This document shows positions 24,367 through 36,337 of a stretch of 64,000 bases of DNA, one piece after another. Each line of letters opens with the position of its first letter. Position 1 is the stretch's first letter. Origin of the DNA: Dermanyssus gallinae. Its lineage: Eukaryota > Arthropoda > Arachnida > Mesostigmata > Dermanyssidae. The stretch is taken from positions 1-64,000 of the forward strand of contig QVRM01002766.1 in NCBI GenBank assembly GCA_003439945.1. The letters are read 5' to 3'. Under the pieces are notes generated by a model. That model saw only the letters and a list, made by a program, of their open reading frames with translations, did no database searches and was not told the origin of the DNA. The position numbers were made by a program, and so were the translations under genes.

Positions 24367-24840
24367 TTAATCGATCTGCACAACTTCTTCTAGAACTTCA
24401 CAGAGTAATGCCATGCGCTGCCTAAGATCAATTGTCGATCTAGTCGGGGAAAAATACGCACAGATCACCCGGTGACGCGATGCTGAGTTACACATAACGT
24501 CCACAGCAATGATCTCAGCAGATGACTGAGGCATGTTAACCTCGCAACAGGTTAGCTCAAGGTTCACAAGAATGCAGACGCCGCCCCCGATTCGTCGAAC
24601 TCGATCTTTCCGAAAAAACGAGTAGCGACCACCAAGAGAAAGTTCGGCCGCACAGGTTGTCGGTAGCCCACGTCTCAGTAATACAAATGATATAAACGTG
24701 GTGGAGCGCAGTGTACAAACTTAAGGAATCGCAAGCTCCTCTCTTAGTAATGAATGCGGCATTAAAAAGTAGGTACTTGATGGACTTGTTTGGGGTTGGA
24801 TACGTAGTGTGAAAGTTTGTCCGGTCGAGGTAACGTGGGC
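24367..24840 (-). pseudogene. CR1-like endonuclease N-terminal half, interrupted
   Basis: Minus-strand reading from about 24815 gives KYLLFNAAFITKRGACDSL and HVYIICITETWATDN, the N-terminal endonuclease block with the catalytic-type Glu. After frame changes comes NLELTCCEV...HRVICAYFSPTRS (24567-24367). An in-frame TAA at 24367-24369 separates it from the PVILLGDMNLPS block of the neighbouring frame. Confidence 0.75.
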
Positions 24841-25352
24841 CTGAGTAGGCGTCAGTCAGGGCGCACTTGGGAACTCATCAACTATTAATAATATTTTCAG
24901 ATAATAACAACTATACCGAGTGTTTGACCCCAACCGCATGCGAAAAAAGGTGGCCCATTTCTCCAGGCAGCCGCGGTTACTGACTTTTAAGGGCTACGCA
25001 ACATTATAGTCAGTCACAGTGCGACCCAGGCGGAACACATAATCTCCCAGACCAAGACGGCCAAAAGTTGAGAGGACTTTGATCAGATACGTCTTGGCTT
25101 TCGTGTTTATTCTTGTTTAAAACTGTGGACAGGCCTGGACCTCTAACTGCGACGCTAATGAACAAATCTGTGAGCGCTTGATGCTATAATCGCTGTAAAA
25201 TCCAGAGGAATCTTGTATTAGCGTCTGTCAATCAAAGTCAAGCGCGCAAACGGTGTTTCGCCGCAGGACACGTTACACAGTGTGAATAACACTCGGACAC
25301 GTGAAATTGTAATCAGTGATGATACTTGTCACGTTTATTTAGATGCAACTGT

Positions 25353-25394
<42 letters not shown>
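25353..25394. repeat. (AT)n microsatellite
   Basis: Pure AT run of about 42 bases. Confidence 0.97.
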
Positions 25395-25400
<6 letters not shown>

Positions 25401-25535
25401 CAACAATACCTTAATTCAACCTATGCTTACAGTTGCAGTAACATCACTTGTCACGATTACACGCTAATCCAGGCGTTAATCACGTTGCGTAACGTGTCTA
25501 ACGCCGAAGCAGCCTTTCCGCATTATACTTCGAAG

Positions 25536-25564
<29 letters not shown>
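25536..25564. repeat. (AT)n microsatellite
   Basis: Pure AT run of about 29 bases. Confidence 0.97.
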
Positions 25565-25566
<2 letters not shown>

Positions 25567-25925
25567 AGGGCAGGCGCAACGCGGTGCCAGATACAGCGTG
25601 ACCATCTATGATAGCCTTTAAGGGTCAACTACACTGTCTCGGCTAGGGATTGCTTCTTCGTTATTGTAGCGTCACGTTGTCCCGTATTTGGAGTGCTCCT
25701 GCTGTGGCTGTTGTTGCTGCTGCGTGTCGCGGGGTGGCAAAAAGGGATGTATGTTTATTGCCACGCCCAGTATGACAGAAGTCTATCCTAGGCCGGGGCT
25801 GTGGTCATTTTGATCCCATGTCAGAAGGCCTGATGTACGACTCACCTTTGAGTCAGTCTTGCCTCTTATAGTTACTTTTTCTGTCTTTGTTCGTTCCCTC
25901 TCTTTTGCTTTCTCTCCTGCCTGCG

Positions 25926-25929
<4 letters not shown>

Positions 25930-25982
<53 letters not shown>
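25930..25982. repeat. (AT)n microsatellite
   Basis: Pure AT run of about 53 bases. Confidence 0.97.
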
Positions 25983-25986
<4 letters not shown>

Positions 25987-26200
25987 GACTCCCCTGTGCC
26001 GCGTTTCTTTGATGGCCTTTCTCAATGATGGCGTTTCGTTTGCGTCACGTGTGTCTGTGTGTATGTGTTTATGAGTGTGTCTCATTGAGATGTGTTTGTC
26101 TGGGAGTCAATGCATCTCCCCCCTAGTCCACGTCCCGCAAACAACACCGACTCCCCCGCGCTGATCACCTCAGTGATTTCTTCCTCACCACCCGCCGCAT

Positions 26201-26685
26201 ATCGTCTCGCTGTCTGTCTAACCGCTGTACTACCTACCCTTCTTCCCACTCGAGCAGCGTAGCAGGCGGCTACCTCCTCCTGCTGCGATCTCCTTCTGCG
26301 TGTCGCTCTTCAAACGCTATACTATATCGTGGTCGCTATTTATTTGTGTGGCGGCTGTGGCGAAGACATCCTGTATTGAGGTGGACCTCGAAGAGGCGGG
26401 AGACCGTCACGCTGCGCGTGTGCTTGCAGCGAGCGCATTGAGTGTGTTTTGTATAAGGGTCATCGTTGTTGTTGTTGCTGTTGTCTTTGTCGTCGCAGCC
26501 ATCAACTTCTTCGTGTGGTCTCGTGGTCTTGGTGACGGTAGTGTCTTCTCTACCGGTCGCAACTGTCGTCGTCGTCGTCACGATCATCAACTCCTCATTC
26601 AGCCGACGATGGGTCGTCATCCGTTCTCCACACAAACTTCTACCCTCTTTGTGTATATGTCTCCTTCCCCCTCTTCCCCTCCTGC

Positions 26686-26727
<42 letters not shown>

Positions 26728-27650
26728 CTCTCTTTCTCTTCCCCCCTCTCTCTCTCTTTCTCTCTGTAACTTTCTTTCTTGTTTCATCTCTCGCCCCATC
26801 TCGGTATCTTGCTTCTTCTCCCCCGAGATCTCCCAGTTTCCTTCTCTATTCGGACCGCTCTACGCCGTGTTGCCATGCGACCGAGAGCGGCAGGACAGCG
26901 ACAACGACAGACTGCCATGTACTTCCGCAGCGGCGGCGGCGGCCGCGGCAGAACCCGCCGTTGACCACCCAATCCACGGCAAACTCCCTACCGTACTGTA
27001 CTGTACTACGCCTCTGTCATTAGGAGTGGCTACAGAGGAGGAGGAGGAGGAGGAGGAACAGTGGATAAGCACACGTCGCTACCGTGACTAGCGGTGAGGC
27101 TGCCAGCGAGGTGCACGCGCCACTGAACACCCCTAAGTGTATTATTATTATTGCATCTCGCCGCCGTCACCGGCAGCAGCAGCAGCAGCAATAACCCCCG
27201 CTGCTGCTGCTACCGCTGCTACTACTGCCAATTTCGCTGTCCTGGAAATGCCGCGGTTCCTGGTTATAGCCCAGCTTCTGTTGTTGCTGCTGCCGCCGTC
27301 TCTGTGCTGCGTTTCGAGGCTAGCCGATCTAAGCATTACTTCTTCTATCACCACCACCAACAGCAGCAGCAGCAACAAAACAAACAACACAGTAGCCACA
27401 ACAACAACAACTACTTTTTTATTGAAATATATGTTACAACCATTTTTCAAGGGAACTACTTGCGCGATTATTCGATGTCTACCACTACTACTACTACTGC
27501 AATTATTATTTTGTTTATATATGGTACAATCAATTCTATCGGAACTACTTTCGTTTTACTTCGCTGACTACTACTACTACTATTACTACTGCACTATTAT
27601 TTGATCTGCTACTCCGTGTACAAATTGATTGCCTACGATGTGTGTGACGG

Positions 27651-27748
<98 letters not shown>

Positions 27749-27760
27749 TGGTACCATATC
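26201..27760. repeat. Pyrimidine- and triplet-rich low-complexity island
   Basis: Contains GTTGTTGTTG (26463-26490), (CT)n (26688-26724) with degenerate CT flanks, GCGGCGGCGG (26930), GAGGAGGAGG (27038), CAGCAGCAGC, CTACTACTAC, (TTG)n of about 66 bases (27655-27720) and (TTA)n (27721-27748). Long frames (26300-27091 plus, 26466-27023 plus, 27137-27604 plus) consist of Ser/Leu/Val or homopolymer runs and are open on several frames at once, so I do not call them genes. Confidence 0.8.
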
Positions 27761-29139
27761 GTCGGTGTGTCATGATATCATTAGCATTTCTCGTGGGTGG
27801 CATACCGTCATCATGCGGTTCGTTCCTCGTCATTAGTACGACGAACTTGTGGATGCACTCGATGATGCTCGACAAATTCAAGGCAACAAAAACCAACCGC
27901 ACTGGCCACCCATAACGATACAGGTACATGTATGTCCGGCCGGCTCACGCTCATTCAACTGGTAGTGGATTCGTTTTGACGTGCACACGGTGCACATTAC
28001 TTTGAATTCCGGGAAGGGGGGGGTCTTGACTTCAAAAGTAGTTATTTATTGCTTAATTGCGTCTTGGTTAATCTTGCATGCTATGTGTGTTTCTGCATGT
28101 ACACGCCACAAACATACTTAGAAAGGAGTAGTCTCTTTTTGCGTATGCGTGCCCGTGGTATACAAGTATAGTCGCAGGCATTCATATGAGCACGGGTAAC
28201 CTGCAGCCGGCTACGTATAGAGTTCCTGGATATGACGTCACTATCTCACAATAGCTATATAAGACCTCGCTATAACGTTAAAGTTGAAAAGTAAAAGCCT
28301 GAGCTTATTAATATGCTCGTTTTATCGTTGCCACAGGAAATTCTAGGTGCTCGAGAGGGTAAATTCTTGTAGAAACCTTCACTCATGACAAGAGTAATGA
28401 TGTTTAGTGACACCCGCTAAAGATGGGATCACATTCTTTCTAAGCGAATAAATTGCCATCTCACAAGATAGTGCACGCCAAGCACAAAGTACGTATTTTC
28501 GCTTCTATTCAAGCGTTATCTAGGCGCTAATTGTTTTCGTGAAAAGCATTGCCATATATTTTTGTTATTTTTATTAATATTCAGGCCCGCAATTTACGGA
28601 GTGGGGCCCTTAGGCGCAATATCAGAGAATGCAAGTTGTCGGTCATTCCTTTTATGTAGAAGTTTTACCATGCCATTAACCGAGGCTGCTTCTTAAGGGT
28701 CGACACAAGCACGTCTTCATCATGTGTATATAAACATATACTACATATCGAAAAATGTGTATATATATATATATATATATATACATTTCCAAACAAAATT
28801 TGCATCACCTATCACATTTTACTTTAGGCATATTTTAGACGCGACCATAATGTTGAAGCGATACGTCCCATGTTCAAATTTGTAACGCATGGAAACGCTT
28901 GATTATGCGATTATGGTGACACTCTGTTCAGTCACTTCCATTTTATGCGCAGCTACCTCACATCAAACACATAAATAACCAAGTGCCCAGTGTAATAATT
29001 TATCTTATTCAGTCACTGATATTGCTCAGTGAACAACGTGTTCGGAGAACTGGATACCACACCAGACACAGCTGCCCAGGTCGTTGAGGTCGGCACCGAG
29101 TGAACTACAGTTAAACGTTGTAAGGCTGTGGTCAGCACA
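27761..29139. other. No gene recognised
   Basis: Non-repetitive sequence with an (AT)n run at 28758-28782. No conserved motif on either strand. Confidence 0.45.
28758..28782. repeat. (AT)n microsatellite
   Basis: Pure AT run of about 25 bases. Confidence 0.95.
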
Positions 29140-29198
29140 TACGAAACTGCATTATAAAGCAAAATAGGCTTAATTTTGCTTTACAATGCAGTTCCGTA
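29140..29198. repeat. Short near-perfect hairpin, 26-base arms, 7-base loop
   Basis: Arms 29140-29165 and 29173-29198 are reverse complements with two mismatches. The loop is AGGCTTA. The size is within the range of a structured RNA or a tiny foldback; there is no evidence of expression. Confidence 0.8.
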
Positions 29199-29339
29199 AG
29201 TAGACGTTAGATAGTAAAGATACCCTCTTATTTCCAGAGCAACAAGACATCTTTCCTGGAAGCTCTATCACAACAGCCTTATTGATATAATTATACTTAG
29301 AAAAGAAAATATTCTCTTATTCAACATAGCCGCCAGTTT

Positions 29340-29970
29340 TGGAAATAACCACATGTCATATGTGACGTTTGTAAATTTTTACATCGCTTTGGATCATGCC
29401 CCTCGCGACTGTCTTCTAATGGCGCTTCAAAAACAGTTCAGAATCAAAATGTAACAATTGTGGTCAATCTGCCCAGAGACATCCTCTCTAGGAAGTAGTT
29501 TTCCATAAAAGATGAAGACTACGTAATCAGTCAATCGATAGAGCTAACGAAATACCACACACCCTGCACGCACAGGGTGATACTACATGTCCCTCATTAT
29601 TAGAATCGCAGAATTAAGCGATGCACTGAGAATGGTTAAAGCCTCACACTGGTGTTTGGCACGGGCGACCTGATCACAGTGGCACAATCAAGTTAACAGT
29701 AACCAGATTGCTTTACCTCAAAGAACTAGCCTTCTGGTGTAAATAAAAATAGCTCTTTGTTCACGCTCTTTAATCAAAAGCCTTACAATTTAGTAAGGGG
29801 GATGGTATTCGATTAAAAGTAGGCACATTCAAATTGGCAGGAAGGATATTGAACTACTTGAATGTTCAGGTATAACACAGACATCACAGCTATCACTGAG
29901 TAGACATCTAGAGGGACAACGAACGCAAGCAACAGAGAGCGCACACACCAAGCGAATGGTGGGATCACGA
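29340..29970 (+). pseudogene. Decayed non-LTR reverse transcriptase fragment
   Basis: A plus-strand frame reads FVNFYIALDHAPRDCLLMAL, close to RT motif A (FxDxxxAFDxxPRxxLLxxL). Further on, after stops and shifts, GTGDLITVAQSS sits where the (Y/F)ADD box would be. A block IQIGRKDIELLECSG resembles the post-motif strand that precedes the YLG region. Order and spacing fit RT, but every block is degraded, so the assignment is tentative and the clade unknown. Confidence 0.45.
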
Positions 29971-32129
29971 CAACACGCGTGAGCGGCCCTTGCACATCAA
30001 TGCTATAGAGGAATAACCTTGTAGATATTCTGATAGTAACCTTTATTTTACAAACTTGAGAGTCACGTACTAGAGCAATATGACAACCCCTAAGACGGGT
30101 GCAACATTACTTTTGTCTATAACAAATTTGCCGAGGGCTCGGCTTCCAAAACAGAAACAAATTGAAAACCGCTATACAAAGAAACAGAAAATTGTTAGGC
30201 CGACTCACACGGCTTAGCTATCACAAATTAATCTGCCTAAACGGCTATTGTTTCGATATAGATTATTCTGAGTGTGTGTAAGCACTCTGGCATAGATAGA
30301 AGGCGCCACATACTGAAAACATGCAGAACGGGACACTACCCCAGCACTGAGACTGTATGAGGAAATGAAAAGGTATTAATCATTTGATAAAATAAACTAT
30401 TGTAACATGATTGATATTCTGTGTGAGCCTAAACCAAAAGCGCAAAACTCAAACGCTGTATGTAGGATTGGTCATCTTTCAGCATTTAGTAGATCAGGTA
30501 GTCCGCCGGCCTATATACGAAAAAGGAGTACTCCTTTGTACTACTGCACCAACTGAAGCTCCACAATATATTCTGTACGAGCAAACAACACGTCATCCAA
30601 GTGACGGTCGTAGAGTGCATTAGTTGCCAAGAAAAAAAAATGCATCTGTGTGTACTGTTGGCTCTGGGCATCTGCGCCTCGTTGGATCGACCTGCCGGAC
30701 AATTTTGCACAGCCAGCACGTTGCCACATCTACCCTCGTGTGTGTTGTATGTGTTCTTGGGGCAGCCCGGAAGGCTCGCTGTCCAAAACAAACAAACAAA
30801 CAAACACACAAGCGATACTGCCTCCAAATGAATACCTCGGCGCCGGTTGTTTTGACGACGCATACAAATCAGCTGCCGTTCCCTGCGCTGCGCGAATGGC
30901 CACCCACCAGCGTTGACAATCCAGTCGACGGTAGATGTCCGCCGGAATGCCGCAGCTGACTGTAGCAACTGAAACTCAATTCGGGCCTGCTGCGTATCTT
31001 GTGCGCCTCCTTCAAGTCCGGCTCTGTTCAAGTCCAGCGCCCTCAGGCCTGCTAGACTCTGCGCCCCTGCGACGAAGCTGCGGAGGCTGCACGACCATTG
31101 ACGTGCCGGCGATGAGCCTGCCTCTCTTTGGCGGCCACCAGCGAAGCGGAACCGTCCTTTGCATCAAGTACGAGAACGACGACGTATACGCGACAATCTT
31201 CTTACGCGGCGATGGGCAGGCGAGAGAGACACGAAAACTACTCACTGTACCACTATCATGATTACTATTACACTTGTATTACTAGTACTACTACTACAAC
31301 GACTAGTCCGACTCCTCCTAATCATATTAACTAGCGAGCCGGCCAGCTAACCAGCTTCTGAGTGACTATGTATAGATAACAGGCGGCCGGCCCTCTTGAA
31401 TAGAGGAAGGCTGACGTGACGACGGGAAGCCGCCAGTCGACGATGATGCTTGCGGCAGAGAGGTTGTTCTGCTTGTAGTAGTATTTGTGCTCGTGTGTGT
31501 GCTTGAAGCTGTGTGCTCGAAGCACTGGCAGTCTCGTCGCTCAAGGCTGACAACACAAATGACGGAGACAGACATGACAGAGGCGCATACACATGAAGAT
31601 TCCAACCAAACGTCCAACCGTTAGGGGCACCGAAGCGTGCCGCGACTGTCTCCATCATTGGCATTGACATCAACCAAAATGTGAAATAAAGAAGAAGCTC
31701 AACTTTGTGACAGGTAGTGTAGTGCAGTAGTGGTGTGCAGTATCTCGACAAACATCTACGCCGTACAATTGCAGCCGGGGAACACACACACGGGAAAAAC
31801 AGTACCCGTTGTACGTGGAGTGACGGGCAGCAGAACTAAAATAATGCGATATCTCGTTAGGCAGTACCAGTTAATATCGTTTCCTTCTTCGAGAGCGATT
31901 GATTAATTGACAACGTGGTATTATTATTACTATTATTATCGGAACTGCAAATTACGTTGCGCCTCAATTTTAGTCAGGAGTCTCTTAAATTTGCAATACA
32001 ATTCGCTTCGTCATGCAGATCTACCTGGCGGCCACCAGCCTAGCGATAGTATTAACCTCAAACGAGAGCTCATCAGCTACACACGAGATATTTTTAAATT
32101 TTTGCTTAAATAATTTTAGGGAAGTACCA
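29971..32129. other. No gene recognised (2.2 kb)
   Basis: Bases 30600-31300 are somewhat GC-richer and open in several overlapping frames on both strands (for example 30486-31031 minus), without a domain. (AAAC)n occurs near 30786-30808 and ACTACTACTAC near 31285. Not assigned. Confidence 0.4.
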
Positions 32130-33600
32130 GATCTCGGATTACTGGGTAGCCGGCCCCAACCGTCGGGCAACCGGCCCTTAAGGGAACAAACCTTTTTGTA
32201 AGTATTGGAAACTTCAGATACTGTAGCTTTTCGCAGCGCCCCAATTGTTTTTTAGATCAAAGGGATTGCAATATCGGCCGGAACGAAGTCGCAAGATGCT
32301 TGTGAACGCGGGTGTACTTGCACGTAGAAAATAAACCTTCGCTGTAGAACCTTCGCCCGTGAATGAAAAACAGGTCCCCTACAGAATCACTCCGACGTCG
32401 AGATAATATTGCCCGTAATGCGTCATTTTGTACGACCTTCGCTCTACAAAAAATGCAATAATCTCACCGAAGAATTCAGTAGCAAAGAATGGGCATAAAC
32501 AGTAAATTGTTTGCAATCAACAGACCTTCAATGGGAACTCCGAGCTGTTTCATGCATCGTAAAGCAGGAATGACAGCTTAGCATTTAGGAACTATATAGT
32601 CTAAGTGCAGTTGCCACGCTAGCTTATCATAGAGAGTCACCCTCAAAAACTTGACCAGGCAGGAGTAATTCAACACATGTGGGCGGGGTTGGAAAGACGT
32701 TGGCACGCTCATTAGCCTGACGAAACAAAACGACATTTGCTTTGCTGGTATTAACGAGTAAGCCGAACCCATTGAATGTTTAGTAGGACGTAATCCACGT
32801 AGGATGTCGGGTTATAGTGTTACCTGCCCCGCCAGTAACGTTATGTGGATGGATTCAAAAATTATTGTTGTGTTATCGACATAAGCTATCGCTTAACCTA
32901 ACTTGTCACATATTATCTTTAAAATATTTTTTTTTAAACATACGAACAACAGAGCCTTGCGGTGTGCCTATGTCAACGCTATGCAAGCACGAGTTCACCG
33001 TACCGATACTGACTGTTGCGTTCTACTCGAAAGGTAGGAGTTAAACTAATCGACCGTAGGGGGCAAGCCACCAAGGGGTTCCAACAGTTGAGTGAAATAT
33101 TATGATCAAATCAATTTAAAGCAGCCGCTGCATGAAACAAATCCACAATTGCCGTATCTGTTGACCGAGCATTGCACAAGCCAAACTGATCCGATAAGAG
33201 AAATTCATTACTTCAAGTGGCAATACGGTAAATTACAGAGATGAGACGGTAATTCGGTGGTAGAAGACTGTTGCCCTTCTTCGTATTTGGGGGACAACAT
33301 ATAACGTTTTTTAACGGTCTGAAAACACACCTGCTTGAAAGGAAAGGCTAACAACACTAACCAAGGAGCACGCTATAAGTGGAGCCGCCGGCTTCAGCAG
33401 TTTTACAGGCACCCCAAGGCTGCAATACGTCCAACCGGCTCGCAACAAGTCCATGGCTCTCAATACCTTGAGGCGGGTAACAGGAACGAGAGCAAAATTA
33501 ACCACTTTTTTCCCACGGTTCCTCTAAGACCGCTGAACCAAGCGATTCCGCGGTGCGACGACTGAAGTGACGATTCGATTCATCTAAAATAAGCTTGGCA
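32130..33600 (-). pseudogene. Decayed non-LTR reverse transcriptase (CR1/Jockey-type)
   Basis: Minus-strand blocks appear in the right order across frameshifts: VPVKLLKPAAPLIACSLVSV with FQAGVFSDR (finger region, about 33430-33311), LPPNYRLISV (about 33250), LLSDQFGLCNARSTDTAIVD (about 33140-33200), GTPQGSVV (motif B, about 32960), YVDNTTIIF (degraded YADD motif C, about 32880), GLLVNTSKANVVLF and FLRVTLYDKLAWQLHLDYI (about 32770-32580). Downstream, ALRCMKQLGVP and KVVQNDALRAIL...FSTCKYTRVHKHL match the post-RT region of such elements. It has many lesions, so it is an old copy. Confidence 0.75.
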
Positions 33601-34219
33601 TCAGTTAACAAACCTCCGTAGACAAGCCTTGTAGACAGGTCAAAAATAATTATGGTATGCAATCTTCGTTATTAGTTCGCCGTTTGTAGACTCTGTAAAC
33701 AGTTAAAAAACCCTGTAGGTGGTATATCAACAGACTCGTAGTGTTGCTTATTTACAATTTCAAAAAGCGTATGCCGACTACAACGTCGGAGAGAGATGTC
33801 CCTTGGAAATACCAAAAACAGTTATCATATGAATTCGTATCGAATTGCATTGGTAGCATGTCACGCAACTGTAACAGGTTAGACGCATAGGAGCAGAACG
33901 AATACCGTGCTGTGATTAGCCACAATGTTGGTGCCTTAACAGCAGCAAATATTAAAGCTAAGTAAAATTAGTTTACGTAACTAATGCACCGGCGTATAGC
34001 TTCGGGTGAGAAAACTGTGTCTTCAAACTCGTGATGACTGACCTCTGATTGAAGCTGCGCGAAATAGTGGAAAAGATGGGCAATAGCTTTGGTGCAGTAC
34101 ACCAAATATTGCATCCGAATGTATGCATAAAAAAAGAAAGTAAAGTGGTTACCGCACGAGCTAATAATTAAGCAAAAACTGACACGTGCGTCATTTCGGA
34201 TACCAATGTGGAACCTTTG
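33601..34219. other. No gene recognised
   Basis: AT-rich, stop-rich sequence with no motif. Confidence 0.45.
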
Positions 34220-34645
34220 AAACAAAATCCGCAGAATTTTTGGGCCAGTTTGTAATCACAGACAAAACATGGATTCGCCTAATTCGTTCCATCGGAGTGG
34301 ACCGCGCGCGATGGAATTCGCCCATTAGGGTTCTAGTATAAACTATTTTTAGGAAGTTGTTTTCGATGACATGTTGAGATATCTAGGAGTTCCAAGTCTC
34401 CCAGCAGTACCGCATATGCGTTTTGCCCTTCAGGGTTGGCGACGGTTTTCTGGTATTCATTATAGCACTACGGCGCACGATGCAGAAGAGGACTGTGCTG
34501 TTTCACCACGACAATGCGCCCCTCCACACGTGTCTGCTTGCCGTGGCCAAATTACGTGAACTAAAGTTTCAAATTGTCGAGCATCCCCCACATGAGATGA
34601 CCTCCAGACCTATTCTCCGAAATTGGTCCCGTGCGAACTTTTTGA
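34220..34645 (+). pseudogene. Mariner-family transposase remnant
   Basis: Plus-strand pieces match the mariner catalytic domain in order. FVITDKTWIRL (about 34247-34280) corresponds to the first-Asp block (VDETW). Then, after a shift, RRTMQKRTVLFHHDNAPLHT is the second-Asp block, followed by VAKLRELKFQIVEHPPH. The third-Asp motif (normally YSPDLAPSDYFLF) is scrambled. No inverted repeats were found. An old fragment, unlike the young copy at 14256. Confidence 0.75.
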
Positions 34646-34669
34646 TTCACTAAGTTTATATATACATAC

Positions 34670-34672
34670 AAC

Positions 34673-34746
<74 letters not shown>
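34670..34746. repeat. (TTA)n microsatellite at the 3' end of a retroelement fragment
   Basis: About 25 TTA units. On the minus strand it is (TAA)n and directly follows the 3' UTR of the fragment at 34747-35096. Confidence 0.97.
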
Positions 34747-35095
34747 TTCAGTATTTCCCTACAATTGTGGGCCCCAAACGTGTACCCGCGTAGGCTCACC
34801 CCCCCCTTCTCAATCCATAGAGCCGATGATAGCGGCGGCGTTTCCCCTACACACTGCGAGCGAGAGTTGCTGACGCAGAAACTCGCCCTCGCGCTGGTCA
34901 CCCGTGTTAGCACTAATTTTGACACCTAGGTCTTTGAGAAGGATACTTGTGCTCTTGCTGATCGGGCCCATCGTTTCCATGGCGACGGGTACGAAGTGAT
35001 ATCTCCTTCCCAAATCAGAGTATTTGCGTTTCTTTGCAACCTCGGCATGTTCAACAACCCACCCTGACCTGATGGCGCTGTGCATCAGGTATGAG

Positions 35096-35096
<1 letters not shown>
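34747..35096 (-). mobile_element. 3' fragment of an R2/R4-type (restriction-like endonuclease) retroelement between (TAA)n tracts
   Basis: Minus strand: coding from about 35096 to the stop at 34810, then about 63 bases of 3' UTR ending CACAATTGTAGGGAAATACTG and running straight into (AATAAT)n without poly(A). The 5' junction is likewise a TAA tract (35097-35140). It aligns with the last 95 or so residues of the frame at 49797-51254, including the 3' UTR word CACAATTGTA. Truncation plus microsatellite on both sides suggests insertion into a TAA repeat. Confidence 0.8.
34810..35096 (-). pseudogene. C-terminal end of a restriction-like-endonuclease retroelement protein
   Basis: Reads SYLMHSAIRSGWVVEHAEVA, RRYHFVPVAMETMGPISKS, DLGVKISANTGDQREGEFL and LSLAVCRGNAAAIIGSMD then stop. 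Each block matches the C-terminus of the plus-strand protein at 49797-51254 (SYLCHSA, YNFVPIAMET, RIRANTGDIRE, LSLAVCRGNAASILG). The endonuclease catalytic part itself is missing because of 5' truncation. The frame has no stops. Confidence 0.8.

Positions 35097-35140
<44 letters not shown>
35097..35140. repeat. (TTA)n microsatellite at the 5' junction
   Basis: About 14 TTA units directly joining the truncated coding sequence. Confidence 0.95.
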
Positions 35141-35142
<2 letters not shown>

Positions 35143-35169
35143 CCTTAGGCAAAAAAAAAGTATCACCCA

Positions 35170-35171
<2 letters not shown>

Positions 35172-35206
<35 letters not shown>
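35172..35206. repeat. (AT)n microsatellite
   Basis: Pure AT run of about 35 bases. Confidence 0.97.
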
Positions 35207-35210
<4 letters not shown>

Positions 35211-36337
35211 CCTTACGTAAACACACGCGTTTTAAGGGCTAGTAGAAACTGTTCAATAAATCGTTTCTCATTTGAATGGGGGTCGGACATGACTTTAAAA
35301 TTTACGCCATTGCGGGTGAACAAGTTGTTCAATGGAAAAGCTAGACATATATCGTATGGTCCACGTTTATAGAACGACCACAGTAATGTACGCTTTACAG
35401 GGAATATTTTGGTACTATATCGATAAACGTTCGATTCGTGATATGATTACTCCTGTCTGCCGCCCACCGATGACGGACTTCCACATGACGCCGTGTTAAC
35501 ATAGAAGATACGTTATATAAAAAAAAGAGGAAGATCAATCGCTTCAATATTTTCGCTTGTACTGATAATAGTCATACTGAACTGATTGCATGTTGAGATA
35601 TCTAAGGTTTCCAGGTTGCCAATTGTCCTTGTGGGAGCATGAACCATACCGTTGACTCCTAGCGGTATGTTTTTTTAAAACTTATGTTAAAGATGTTTAA
35701 ATTTATCAATCTTCGAGTCGTGAGAACAATAATATTTAAAATTTTGTAGTTATGGAACCAATTATGAACCATTCACGTGTAGTAGTCCCGCCAACCCAGT
35801 GAAAGCATGATGTTAGCAGCCTAACATTTAACTGTAAATAATGAATGAAGCGTATTACATGTTTATAAAAGTATATTTATAACGTTTACACATCTCAGTT
35901 GTAACGCCTAAATAATGATGATAAATAACTATCTAATTATTTCCCGAAAAAAGTCATAATTCGAATTATTAGGTTTAAATTACAAGGTAAAACATTAAAA
36001 ATAAAATACTAGTTAGCATTAACATTATTATCTAGGTATAATTTAGTATTGCTTTGTGCTCAAAGTCATTACTTGTGTTGTTTTAGAAATAGCATGAAAC
36101 TCTTTATTATATTACAAAACGTCTTGAAAAAGTGATCGTTAGTCACTACAGAGATTTCGTATCCATTGCAAAGACTTTGTCCAGTTCATGTCCAAATATG
36201 TTAGGCAGCTGCCAAATGATCTTTCCGACCAGATTGTGACGAAATCGTATGAAAAATTAAACTTTCTAGGTGGCCGCAGAATAAAGAAATCGGATTTGAC
36301 AAGCCAGGCGATTGTGAGAAACAAGCCAAAAATTAGT
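35207..36337. other. No gene recognised (1.1 kb)
   Basis: AT-rich, stop-rich sequence. Nothing identified. Confidence 0.45.

Larger units (their letters stand above)
22072..24850 (-). mobile_element. CR1/Jockey-like non-LTR retrotransposon (2.8 kb, 5'-truncated)
   Basis: Minus-strand order is endonuclease start (about 24840-24600), endonuclease end, RT, a thumb or post-RT region, then a short 3' UTR. It ends in tandem TATTG units (plus strand ATAATACAATACAATACAA at 22075-22093) rather than poly(A). Short tandem repeats as 3' termini are known in CR1- and L2-type elements. There is no ORF1, so the copy is 5'-truncated. Several frameshifts and stops make it inactive. Confidence 0.85.
24860..26200. 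other. No gene seen; three (AT)n arrays
   Basis: (AT)n runs lie at 25353-25394, 25536-25564 and 25930-25982. Between them is ordinary non-repetitive sequence with only short frames, several of which are translations of the AT runs. Confidence 0.5.

Noticed and set aside
26300..27091. A 263-codon plus-strand frame as a host gene
   Set aside because: Composition is dominated by CT and triplet repeats, other frames are open too, and there is no domain.
29000..29130. Tc1-like transposase N-terminus
   Set aside because: The frame around the GTCGTTGAGGTCGGCACC stretch gives no convincing helix-turn-helix or inverted repeat.
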